Positions 11,319 through 22,291 of a stretch of DNA of 64,000 nt are shown here, one piece after another (position 1 is the stretch's first letter; each line of letters starts with the position of its first letter). The notes under the pieces are model-generated. The model was not told where the DNA came from. It saw only the letters and a program-made list of their open reading frames with translations, and made no database searches. The position numbers were made by a program, and so were the translations under genes. The stretch lies in assembly GCA_022376515.1 (NCBI GenBank), contig WTXI01000011.1, positions 868,001 to 932,000 on the forward strand. The letters are read 5' to 3'. Source of the stretch: Lactifluus volemus. Lineage: Eukaryota > Basidiomycota > Agaricomycetes > Russulales > Russulaceae.

Positions 11319-11981
11319 AGCCTCGGAAAAAGTGGAGAGTGATCGAGGATGATACCTTTCTGATTGGGCCCTGGATAATGTGGTTTTGAACTTTACCGTC
11401 TATGCCGTCTGTGGATTATCGAACGAACGTCCTGTTACCCCCGTTGTCTCGTTGTTGTGCCAGTGCTATATACGTGGAGACGATATAGTGATTGAAAAAT
11501 CGATTCTGGCAGCAGCTTATTTATGGTGTGCTGAGCGTTTGCACAACCTCGCTTTTTCCTTGTGGGTGCATAATGGCTTGACTAAGATGAGTACAAGGAC
11601 CACTAAATTGACGACACAAGACAAGTTTCAAAGTTATTGAGGACTACGACGGGTAAATACAAGGGAATAATCCACATGGGTGACAGCTCGTATACATCCT
11701 GTGATATTGTCCCAGTGATGCAGTGAAAGAGCATTCATTGGGGATTACCATGTTCCCGCAAAGGTGTATTTGTATTTGTTCCTTATATCAAAGATACGAC
11801 TGCTCCCTCGTCTTTCTTTTATAACAACGGCCTTGTATTATAGGTGTATAGTACTATGTCTGAAAAGATAGATCAAGCTTACGAGTGACTCGAGGTGTAC
11901 AGGTAAAGTACAAAGAGTAGCACATATTTTTGTCCCCTTTGAGCCCCTCCCTCAAACTCCTTACATTGATATCCATTATAG
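11319..11981. other. convergent intergenic region
   Basis: These 663 bp hold the 3' ends of the hypothetical gene and the panB gene. Short frames look random. Nothing else seen. Confidence 0.4.
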
Positions 11982-13125
11982 TCACATGGCCTGTGCCAAG
12001 CGGGGCAATGCGATGCCATCAGAGCTGGCAACGTCAACATCCTCCCCATCCTGGTGATCTTGTATCGCGCTGGGCCATTTCTTGTCTCCCACCTGCTCTA
12101 AAAAGGTCTCCCACTCACCACCGTCCATCTCATAACCCTCTGTTTCTGCATTCGGGAAACTGCCGTCGCGCACGGCGCCCACGTAGTTCTGGACCCCACG
12201 ACCTTCCTCGCGACCGACGTCCGCGAAGCGCCGCACAAACTTGGCCGTCTTCCCGTGCCAGCGAGTCATGACGTCGTCCCAGACGAGCACCTGTCCGCTC
12301 GTCCCTGGCCCGGCACCGATTCCAATCGTCGGGATGCTGAGGCGCGCGGTGACGTACTCGGCGAGTTGATGGGGGATCGCCTCGAGCACGACTGCGAACG
12401 CGCCAGCGTCTTGCAACGCGAGGGCGCCGTCCAGTACCGCACGAGCACCTGCCGCATCGCGGCCCTGCACGCGGTAACCAGATAACGCGATGTGACGCTG
12501 TGGCATCAAGCCGACATGGGCCATGACGGGAATGCCCACTTGGGAGATCTGTCGAACGGTAGCAGCAATCTCCGGCCCGCCTTCGAGCTTGACGGCCTCA
12601 ACATGGCCATCTTGGATCATGCGCACGGCAGAGCGGACAGCATCTTCGGGAGATGTGTAGTAGGATCCGAAGGGCATGTCGGCTACGAGAAGTGGGTGCA
12701 CGGCGCCGCGTGCGACGGCGCGGGTGTGGTGCATCATCTCGTCGAGGGTAAGTCGGGTAGTAGAAGGTAAGCCGAGACAGACTTGGGCGAGGGAATCACC
12801 GATGAGGGCGATGTCGACACCATGGATATCGAGTGCACGCGCGGTGGGAAAGTCATAGGCGGTGAGCATAGTGATGGGTGTGCTCGCATGGCGCATTTGG
12901 TACAGACGCTGGATGGTGATTTTTTTCCGCGGGGGATCTGTATACGCGTGAGAATTGAGTATGAGTGATCGTGTAGGTGGACGTACGGGTAGGAGATGCG
13001 CCGCCGTCAAGTATCGAGGGGCGTACACTCATCCATCTTCTGCTGCAGCTAGCTCTGTTTCTTCTTAAGGCTGTGGTTGTAAGGGTCGGACAGTCCAATA
13101 AAGATACTCTGATGAAAGGATGCAT
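11982..13125 (-). CDS. ECM31: 3-methyl-2-oxobutanoate hydroxymethyltransferase (ketopantoate hydroxymethyltransferase)
   Basis: This enzyme makes ketopantoate from 2-oxoisovalerate and 5,10-methylene-tetrahydrofolate in pantothenate and coenzyme A synthesis. The large exon carries KKITIQRLYQM, ITMLTAYDFPTARALD, IALIGDSLAQVCLG with metal-binding Asp, DEMMHHTRAVARGA, LLVADMPFGSYYTSPEDA, AVKLEGG, MAHVGLMPQ, VVLEAIPHQLAEYVT and TIGIGAGPGTSGQVLVWDD in PanB order. That exon alone has no ATG before LYQM. A 49-nt GT-AG intron (12938-12986) joins it to an exon starting at ATG 13125 (MHPFIRVSLLDC), Arg-rich and suitable for mitochondrial import. An internal ATG, MSVRPSIL, is the alternative start. Confidence 0.92.
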
Positions 13126-13408
13126 AAAGATATAAGATAATTAAATTATCGATCTAGATGGGGGGGGTATGAATTGAAGAGCGAGAACGGAAAAAAAGAG
13201 CATACAGTTAGGTTCTTATATTGTGGTGGCTCGCATAGCAAAGATGATCCGATTGGTGATTATGACCGGAAATCAGGTGCATTGAGAGCGAAATTGGGAT
13301 CCGTCGTCTCACGTCCTCGGCCAAGGTCTGACTCAACTCCCCGGTCTTGATGGTTTGCTGACAAATCATTCACGTGACCGGAGCGCGACACTTGACTGCA
13401 CACGAACA
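13126..13408. promoter_or_regulatory. divergent promoter region, panB / nuclear protein
   Basis: These 283 bp separate divergent starts and include a G-run and A-run stretch near 13157-13200. No clear core element. Confidence 0.35.
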
Positions 13409-15418
13409 ATGGACAAGACAAGACAAGTCCCATTCATGCCTCCAATCACCAGGTCACGGAAACATTCAAACAAATCTCCTCAATTTTATGTTTTCATCGA
13501 CAAGACTCCCAAAAGCGCTATCAACAAACCCGTTAGAATAACCGCCAAGGACACGAACAAGCCAAAAAAGAAAGCTCCTGAAGCCGCTTCTGCCCCGCGT
13601 AAGACAGGGAAGCGGTCCAAGGGGAAAGCCAAACATCCTGCCAATGTATCAACATTGCTAGTAGCCGACGAGCAACCTGCCCAACTACCGGACGTTGGCG
13701 AGCCCGATGATCCCCTCCAACGCGTACTCTCTGTTACTCACCCCTCAGCCGTTTTCGCTACGCCACCTCAAAGTCGTCCACCACCTCCGCCTCCCAAGCG
13801 TCCAGAGCATCGTTCACATGATCCGACAACAACATTACCACCTCAGTTTATGAATGATGGGACACCCTCTCCCGAGCCAGGCAGACGTCATTCGCATCGC
13901 GACTCTGCTCGTGCTCCTTCTCTCCTCCCTCCATCGTCACCTATTCATCTCTCCTCGAGTCCTATGCGTCCATTCCACACCGACCCCCGCGAAAGTAGTA
14001 CCATCTTTCTTTCAACCCATCAGTCTGGGTCCCCGTCACAGTTTCGTACCCCCACGCGTCAAGATAGAAAGCGAAAGCGCACCCCTCTGACCCAACCCCA
14101 GTTACAATCTGAAGGAAATTCGTCGAACAATGACGATTTGTTTGCCCACGGTATTGTGGATGATCTTGACGAACGCTCTGACAGTATCGCTTGGGAAAAC
14201 GCCGGTTCAGACAAAGAGAACCATCGCAGCCCCCTCGACGTTCGTGGATCTGACATTTCAGACAATAAGAACTCCCCATCTATGCCTATCATGAGCGAGC
14301 GTGGTATACTCCAGCCTCGTGTCCCATCGCTCTCTCCCGCCCGCAGCGGTGATTCTGACCCATTTGGCTTCTTCGCCACCGAAAGACTTCTCAAAGAGCG
14401 ACGTGCCGAGAAAGAACTTAGCCAGCCTCAGGCTGGCCCAAGTGATACACGCCGTGGGCCTCGTCTTCCACTCGGGGAACTCACACCTGCGGACGTTGCA
14501 CCGGCCGCAGCCGCATTGGAGCCTGTACCGCTCGCGGCGTCCTCACCTCAATCGCAGCTCGCCACGGCACCCACGTATTACCGCTACTCAGATAGCGAGG
14601 TTGAGGATTTGTATGCCCCAGCGTCTCCGCCGCACACCCCACGAGAACGCCTCCCGCATGCGCATGCGACATCTCCGCAATCCGAAACCACCCCCGTGCC
14701 TGCGGCGGCCCCACTTACGCCCCGTAACGGGGATAGTGCTCGTCCAATCACGATGCGTCGGCGGAGACGCAAAGAGCTACATGGCGTGAGTGAGCGCGGA
14801 TCAGAAACAGAGGCGAGCAGTGCCCCTAGTAGCCCGTCACCCGTGAAGCGTGTGCATACCCGTCCACCGGTTTCGGACCATCAACAGAGCGAGGAGGAGG
14901 AGCGCGAGAGGCCACGGAAAAGGCCGAAACTCCGAGGCAGGGGTAAGGGCAAGGAGAATGCTCGTGGGAAGGGCCCGCCGAGGGTGGAGGATCCGATGGA
15001 AGTTGCGAGACGCGTGCTCGAGAACGCACCGCGGCGGAAGCTCGAACGGAAACCGAAATCTGCATCGACGAGCAAGAAGAAATCTGCTGCCTCTGAATTG
15101 GTCGAGGGAGGTGGTGGTAGCGACGTGCGTGGGGGGCGATCACGGCTGGCACGTAGGCGGGGCGTGACGCGTACTGGTCCTGCTACGTCGCGTGGGAAGA
15201 GGGGCTCGGAGAAAAGTCGCGCGCGGAAAAAGGAAGATGAGAGCACGCCCGAGGAATTGCGTGAAGTGCGTCTTGACTCATTTCTTGTTTCCTAAATATA
15301 ACACTAACGAATTGACCTTTGGTGGCAGAAACGCGAAAATGAGCGGCAGGAGCGCATCGAGTATTTCAAGCAGCTCGAGGGTTACGAGCTCCCAAAGGAG
15401 AACGTGTATGTGATCTGA
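13409..15418 (+). CDS. large disordered basic nuclear protein; candidate sororin-like cohesion regulator
   Basis: Exon 1 (13409-15265) and exon 2 (15329-15418) join in frame (EELRE to KRENERQERIEYF). MPPITRSRKHS at 13436 is an alternative start. The protein is mostly low-complexity Pro/Ser/Arg/Lys with many SP and TP sites (possible CDK sites) and basic nuclear-localisation runs such as RPRKRPKLRGRGKGK. It has KEN motifs at about residue 269 (SDKENHRSPLD) and about 515 (GKGKENARGKG). An FGF motif sits at about residue 319 (DSDPFGFFATERLLKERR), and a short conserved-looking C-terminus reads YFKQLEGYELPKENVYVI. KEN boxes plus an FGF motif plus a compact C-terminal segment match the vertebrate sororin layout. 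This assignment is inference; a generic disordered nuclear protein is the alternative. Confidence 0.7.
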
Positions 15419-15893
15419 TGTATGAGCATTGGAAGATCTATGAGTTCAATGTCGGGCTATTGGAATTGTATTACTATGAACTGTTGCAGTATGTGTTCTC
15501 GTTATGAAAAAAGTAATCAGTTCACGGTATGAGCGTCTGCCCTCATGATTCTGACCGCAGCGGATCGTTTGGTCAAATGGAGCTGGGTGGTAAAGCGGCT
15601 CTATCCCCTTCACTGACAACGACGGCGTGTGTCAGAAGTGTCAGAACTAAGTTACTAGCATTCATTTGAGCAAGCAACCTCGATGGTCGTGTGCCCAGCT
15701 TGCGAGGTCTCGCCGCGTGTCGATACCCACCTTGTCCCGTCAGGTACGACACCGCTGGGATGTGGATCACTAGCCGATGGTGATGACTGATCCACTTGAA
15801 GAATTGTCTGTGACGTCACTGATAGCACACACTTAAAAGGCCTCTATGTTCGACTTCTGACAACCATCCGTACGGGTGATCCTTCGCCAAACA
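15419..15893. other. intergenic region
   Basis: These 475 bp lie between two co-directional genes. No coding or repeat feature recognised. Confidence 0.35.
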
Positions 15894-17495
15894 ATGTCTG
15901 CCCCAACAGTAACGAAAAGAGTTCCATACGGTACGGAGCATCTATTTTTTTTAGTCGTAGATCGTCTCTTGACGCGAAGCGCTTACAGCTCGCTTGGGAA
16001 AGTCGGGACTAAAGGTTTCCAGGATCATCCTTGGGATGATGTCTTATGGTGATCCTAATTGGCAACCGTGGGTCCTCGGCGAGAAAGAAGCCATTGAACA
16101 TGTTAGATTTGCGTAAGTGCCCACATCTCACGTTCACTTCGTGCTGTCATCTCATCTCACGTGCGCGGCTGGAAAGCTACGAACATGGTGTGAACACCTT
16201 CGATACTGCGAACCTATACTCGAATGGTCTTTCTGAGGTGTACCTCGGTAGAGCCATCAAAGCTCTCAATCTACCTCGCGAGGAGATCGTGGTCATGACC
16301 AAGGTAGGTTGACCCTCAGCTCGTTCCCCTTCACTTGACGTGTAGCAGTGCACTAATACATCGCCCGCATTGACAGTTGTTCGGAGCTGTGTCTAAAAAA
16401 CCAGGGCAGGCTTTGTGGCTAACGTCGTCAGCGGACCTTGACAAGAGCGGATACGTGAACGAACATGGTCTCAGTCGTAAGGTTAGACAATTCCATCTCG
16501 CATACCTTCTTTTTTTGACACCTCTGGCCCAGCACATCTTTGAGGCAGTAAAGAGGTCTCTCGAGCGTCTTCAGCTCGACTACGTGGATGTTTTGCAGTG
16601 TCACCGTTTTGATCATGAAACACCTATCGAAGAGACGATGCAGGCTCTGCACGATGTCGTCAAAGCTGGATACGCGCGATACATCGGCATGAGTAGCTGC
16701 CACGCTTGGCAGTGTACGTTTTTTCCGAGTCCACTTGAATCAGCGATCGTTTACTGATATTCAATCAATATAGTCCACATTATGCAAAGTAAATCAAACT
16801 GGTGACCCGACTTTCGAGTTCACTTTGCTGATCAACGGAATCACAGATTATGCCATCACGCACCACCTCACGCCTTTCATCTCGATGCAGGACCATCACT
16901 CACTCGTCTATCGCGAGGAAGAGCGCGAGATGTTCCCCACACTCAAGCACTTTGGTGTGGGAATTATCCCCTGGTCCCCACTAGCGCGCGGACTCCTGAC
17001 CCGCCCCTTCCAAGGCGACGCAAAGACGACGCGGGGTGATACTGATCCGTGAGTGTGATCTGCTTTTGCCCCGCTGCTCCGTAACATCCCCTCCTGAACC
17101 CCACTTGTACCTGCAGGTTTATTTCTGCATATCTGCAAGGACCAGGCACCACGGAAATAGTGAACAGGTTGGTCGCGTCACCTTCGAAGTGCGCGACAAA
17201 GGTTGATTAGAATTTTTTGAACAGGGTCGAAGAGATATCCAAGAAGCGTGGAATCAGCATGGCGCAGGTCTCCTTGGCGTGGTCTTTGACACATGTAACC
17301 GCACCGGTCATTGGCTCTACCAGTATCAAAAACCTTGAGGACCTAATCAGTACGTGAACCTCTCCCTCAAATATCCTGGAGATATGGAGACTAAATGAGT
17401 GACCCGCAGATGGTACTGAGGTCACCTTGACGGAGGAGGAAATTCGGTATTTGGAGGAGCCGTACAAGGCGCGCTCCGTGATGGGACACGCCTGA
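15894..17495 (+). CDS. aldo/keto reductase (voltage-gated K+ channel beta-subunit-like / aryl-alcohol dehydrogenase type)
   Basis: The gene has about eight exons starting [16 protein letters not shown]. Family blocks appear in order: [39 protein letters not shown] with catalytic Asp and Tyr, [11 protein letters not shown] with catalytic Lys, [15 protein letters not shown] with the active-site His, [51 protein letters not shown], then [14 protein letters not shown] and [14 protein letters not shown] in the NADPH-binding end. A 15-nt micro-exon (16774-16788) encodes the FHIMQN junction. These enzymes reduce aldehydes and ketones with NADPH; the exact substrate cannot be read from sequence. It ends at TGA 17495 after ARSVMGHA. 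Confidence 0.9.
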
Positions 17496-18511
17496 GGGTT
17501 TCGCTGAAGTTCGTGTTGTAAATGCTTTGTAGTATGCCTATCGTGGTAGTTGTAGACTCCACACGTGGCGGAAGCGGAGTGGGGCCTTATACTATAACTT
17601 GGTACCGAACACACTCCCTTCTTCTCATGTCGTGTTTCTTGTGTAAACACCCACTTGCGGACCTTCACCTTAAAGTTTCCCCTTCGTCAGTTCGTTCTTG
17701 TTCAGCTCGTCTTAAACAACCGTTTCCCGGCGTCTACTTCCAGTTGTCAAAACATCTTCCGTACACCATTCTCTCCTTCCAACGTTGACGCATTCAAATT
17801 TCTGACACAAAGATAAAATAACTTGTGAGTGTATCGTTCACACCTTCTCCCTCGCCGCGATGTTCTAGTAAAAGGGTCGATCCTCCCGCCTCTCTCTGGG
17901 TCCACTCCACCCGCGAAACCTCGAGCCCTCCTAAATGTTCGATACTCAATGTGTCATTTCACGAGCACTCCGTGGCACATCGTAAGGCCGGACAGATATA
18001 GAATCTGGCACTACACGCCGGGCTCAAGCATAGGCTTGCGATCTTGAACGTTGCCAGGTCGCGGGCAAAGGCCGAGCCTACAATGGGGGGATTTGGGCTG
18101 CGCGTCTCGCGCAGAACACTCCCGATTTATTTATTTTGCTTCCAAGCCGAGCCTGTACGATGCATCTCTCAACCCCTTGACATCGTGCAGGTGGTCGCAG
18201 ACGTGGTTAACTCTATCAAGGAGTGAAGCACTTATTTTCTGTCTTTGGGAATGGCGGGCGCGCGTATTAAAAGCATCCTTGCTTGAACTTCATGCAAGAG
18301 ATGCGTGGTTTCGCTGCGTACAAGTAGAGGCACGAGGTTACTGCGGAAAGTGTGCATGGGCCCAGAGGAATCTGGCTCGAGGAAGAGGAGATCACACACA
18401 TGTCGGGCTTACCAAAATCCTGACCTGAGCCCCCTCCCATTTCTTTCCAACTCGGTTTTCACATCCTTTCACGTCGCTGACGATTTTTGCCTTCAAGATT
18501 TTACAAGAACG
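17496..18511. other. gene-free stretch upstream of J-protein
   Basis: About 1 kb is without a recognisable gene. Short frames have no motifs. It probably holds the reductase 3' end and a long promoter or 5' UTR of the J-protein gene. Confidence 0.4.
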
Positions 18512-20032
18512 ATGCCCTCTTCCACTGCCAGAGCAATATTCGGCCTCATTGGCTGGTCGTACATTCCCGACTTTGTTACCAGCACCCTTGTTCGCTGGGC
18601 GCGCCCCTACCTTCGCACACCCGTGACGCCTCTACACTATCGTCTTACTTTTACCCTTGTCGTACTGTCGTACCTCACCTACAACTTCTTCGAAGCATCG
18701 CTCTCCACACCCCCCAACTTTTACGAACTACTGGACGTGTCACCTGCTTCCGATGAAGTCAAACTCAAGGCGGCATTTCGCTCATTTGCAAGGAAATATC
18801 ACCCAGACCGCGTAGGTCCCGAAGGAGCTGATCTGTTTGTTGCGGTGCGTGAGGGATACGAAGCCCTGATGGAACCCAGCAAGCGTTGGGCGTATGATAG
18901 GTGTGTCGAATGAGTGAATTGATGGCGAGTGACGGACCCTCAGCGCAAACGTACAGGTTCGGGGCGGATATCTTAAGCTGCCATGAATGTGCCACCCAGC
19001 GCGAGTTTCTCATACGTGGACTCATCCAGTCCCTTGGTTTCCATATCGTGACGGGCCTCGCTCTTCTTTTCTTTTCTGCGCTTGGAAAGAGCAGTAGTGT
19101 TGCTTTCGTAAGTTGGTCAGATTCGCGAACTTGAGCTCAGCGCCGAGGTAACCTTTTTCAGTGGCGTTACACCTTATTCTTCTTCCATTTCGCATCGGAA
19201 CTCTCGCTCCTTTTCAGCCCCTCCCCCTCATCGCCAGACTACCAGGGGTACTCTATTCTCTCCGTATTCTTCCCCACACGCCTTGCCTTTCAACATATCC
19301 GTCTCCTTCATCAGGTATACCGCCTCGTTATGGTTCATTAATGTCCCACGTCTGACCGTGCTCTCTAGATTTTCATGTTCTTCAGCATCGCAGTGTCGCG
19401 TGTAGCTCCGGTTCTGTTCCCTGACGCCACGGACGACCCAGTCAACCCTCTTATTGCCCAAAATGCAGCCGCCATCCTCGAAAAGGTCAAGGTCGTGGAA
19501 AGAGAGCGTATGGCCTAATCCTCCTATCCCTGTCTTTCTTCCTTACACATCCCCCGTAGTACACAACATCGTCGAAATACAAATGCTCTCGGTGAAGCCC
19601 GTCGACTCATCAAAACATACTGGAGATCTAGACGAGCACACGCTTGAGCTACTTACACGCGAGATGGAACACCTTGTTATCGAGAATGGCCTCGCAATGG
19701 CCCCAGCCATATCCGATTTAGGACGCGCGCGGAACATGGCCGTCAAGCGCGTGAGGTACGAGGCGCCGCAGGAGCGACTGGGTCCGCGCAGACGAACGTT
19801 GTCTCAGCGAAGCACAGGCGTGAGCCAGCTGCCATCTCCAGTATCTCCACAGTTGAAAGCAAATGGAAGCAGCTTAGATGTTGAAGTGATCGACGTGGAC
19901 GCGCTGCCGGATGAGGATGTGCAGGCGAAGCGGCACAGAATGACTAGGAAGGGGTGGGGGAACAGTAACTCACGTTTAGAGGGTAGCTGGACGTTCCCGA
20001 CGTATATACGCGCTCGGTCCAATAGCTGTTGA
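18512..20032 (+). CDS. membrane-anchored J-domain (DnaJ/Hsp40) protein
   Basis: The first exon encodes a leader, a hydrophobic segment (LTFTLVVLSYLTYNFFEA) and a J domain starting NFYELLDVSPASDEVKLKAA. HPD is at residues 97-99 (KYHPDRVG), followed by REGYEALMEPSKRWAYDR. Later exons add FHIVTGLALLFFSALG and WRYTLFFFHFASELSLLFS, more membrane-like segments. A hydrophilic C-terminal region beginning HNIVEIQMLSVKP ends at 20032 with Arg-rich sequence. The J domain stimulates Hsp70 ATPase. Flanking hydrophobic segments suggest ER or mitochondrial membrane, which is inference. Exons 18512-18900, 18957-19107 and from 19162 keep phase, as do the later ones. Confidence 0.85.
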
Positions 20033-20164
20033 ATGACTTCTCTAGTGTCACGTGACAGACTGGGGCAATTGATGCTTGTCCGTCTCAGTTGGCCTCAGCA
20101 ACGTTAACCCTTTGAAGGCTTCCACCTCCAACACCCCTACCTACCACGAACTGGTATAGACAAA

Positions 20165-21808
20165 ATGTTTCCGAGTGGACTACTACTGCTAGTCTTGAGT
20201 TTATACTCCGCATCTGTGTTGGCACAAAACTACGACGGGACACGTATAGCGAACCGGACGATCGAGAGGGTGCGTCCAGACACACCGATAGACAGGTGCA
20301 AACTGAAAGTGTTCTCGTGTTTGTTTGCTCCTTGCAGACCGTTCAATTACGGACCCATTCTCTATTTGCGCCATACATTGACCAGGACCTCCAAAATCGG
20401 TACGCTCCGGGCACCTACCCGTTCCTATCAAACTGCTCCATTCCTGACGATCCTTCCTTTCCTCCAGATGGTGGGACTTTGGTGCAGATGCATATGTGGT
20501 GTGTCCAATATGTTTCATTGTCACACCTCTTTTTGGAAAATACCTCTGAAACTTTCGTAGAATACGAACAAATATATTCGGCTGACCAATAATAAGCCAT
20601 CACTGATGGTACCCAACCCATTTTTTTTTTTCTTCACGACTTTGTGCTCACTTTCTAATTACCGTTCTGCAGGGGTGGTTGTGGAGCCGCTTACCACTCA
20701 CCGCCTCTAATTATATCATCGAGCTTGAATTTAAAGTAGGTATCCGCTCTTGACCCATATTTTACTGATTTTCATCTCGGGGCAGATATCAGGTACTGTG
20801 GGACACCTCTACGGAGATGGTATAGCTTTGTGGATTACGACTGAGCGTGCGGAGCCTGGCCCAGTATTCGGCAGCAAAGGTGAGCAACACGCTATACCTT
20901 CAGCCTGTGACTTCAATCCTCTTTAGACTACTTCACGGGACTCGGAATTTTTCTCGATACGTGCGCAATTTGTTCCCCCATGTACAGGAAAGGAAGAGCT
21001 TACCGTAGTGACTTCTTAGATATAAAAACGACCAGTCATCGGACTACCCCTTCCCCCGCGTCATTGCTATGAAGGGCGATGGGAAAACGTCTTATGACAT
21101 TGCTAAGGATGGCGTGCCGAGTATGATCGGCGAGTGCACGGTACGAGGTCGACGCTTGTGCAAAGTCTTTGGAACGTCAATAACCAGTAAATCGTACAGG
21201 CACACTATCGTCGTAGCAAAGTCGCGACGAAGCTCAAAGTCATCTATGTCAAGGACACACAATTGGACGTACGTCATGCCATATTCTCTTGGTGCAAACC
21301 TAACTTTTCGATCGGTCTCTTCATGTAGGTGAAGGTTCAATGGAAAGCCTGTGCGTATTTTCTGGTAAATCTTTGATTGTCCTGATTTTTGGTTAGGGGA
21401 AGAATGGAGTGACTGTTTTACGCTGAAGGATATCTCCCTCCCAATGAACCCATATATTGGCCTCTCGGCTATGACTGGTGATGTTAGTGACGCACACGAG
21501 TACGTTATCTTTCTCTTGTTCCCCCTCAATCCTCTAAATCGATCATTTCCCGTAGTATCATCTCCGTTGCAACATCATCTGCGATACTATCCGCCCCCGA
21601 CGCACCGCTCGACAAGCTTCGGAAGTCAGAGCCCGGCGGCGGCTGGTTCAGATCCTTCGTGCGCTACCTGCTATTTGGCGCTTTACTCGTCGGGATTTGG
21701 TACGGCTGGAAAACGTACGGTCACCGATATTTCCCACGTTCCAATTATTCTGGCGCGTTTGGGAGAGGGGGCGGGGGGATGATGTGGTCCGATAGCAAGC
21801 GGTTTTGA
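20165..21808 (+). CDS. L-type lectin cargo receptor, VIP36/ERGIC-53 (Emp46/47) family
   Basis: A signal peptide (MFPSGLLLLVLSLYSASVLA) is followed by exons giving LRTHSLFAPYIDQDLQNRWW, DFGADAYVNTNKYIRLT, MGWLWSRLPLTASNYIIELE, ISGTVGHLYGDGIALWITTE, GPVFGSKDYFTGLGIFLDT, MKGDGKTSYDIAKDG, VKVQWKA and NPYIGLSAMTGDVSDAHE. These are the legume-lectin-like carbohydrate and calcium-binding blocks of ER-Golgi cargo receptors. Near the C-terminus, SFVRYLLFGALLVGIWYGW is a single transmembrane helix. The short cytosolic tail ends SDSKRF, a VIP36-like basic/aromatic sorting end. It should bind high-mannose glycoproteins in the early secretory pathway. About ten short exons are needed. Confidence 0.9.
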
Positions 21809-22291
21809 GCGTGTGTATCTCCCTGAGTTGTTCGCTATCTCCTACACTATTTTGGAGGTCTGGTGTCGATAAAGATTGGATCACATCTCACCGACGTACG
21901 CCTCTTTGTCCTTATGATCGAGTTCTGCAGCTGGGTCTGGCCTACATGTGCACTCGGCTACATGCTTTCAACTTATTTATTTTTGATTGCTGCCCATCCC
22001 GCGGCAGAGTACATACACTAGTACCGATCAGGTGAAACCTACCAGTCAAAGGATGTCATCTCGAGCTGCTTAATCGTGGCCCCGATCGATTCAAACTGCT
22101 TCTTTAGCGGCGTGTGTGGTACCAGTAGCAATATGCTCGGAATTGGCGGTGTCACTCATGTTGGAGAGCGCAACAGAGCCTTGCTTTTTAAACGTGAAGA
22201 TGTGGGGAAGCTTCCACAGAAAGAAAAAGGAGGAAAAGATGCGCACGGGATTAGATCCGGCCTTTGGTTATCTCATTAGCATGTCAAGAGT
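21809..22291. other. convergent intergenic region
   Basis: These 483 bp lie between the 3' ends of the lectin gene and RIT1. No feature seen. Confidence 0.35.

Noticed and set aside
11380..11640. 86-codon plus-strand frame downstream of the unknown protein
   Set aside because: Non-ATG region of low coding quality in a 3' flank; no motif or splice partner.
12255..12968. Plus-strand frames over panB
   Set aside because: Antisense shadows; the minus strand encodes all PanB motifs.
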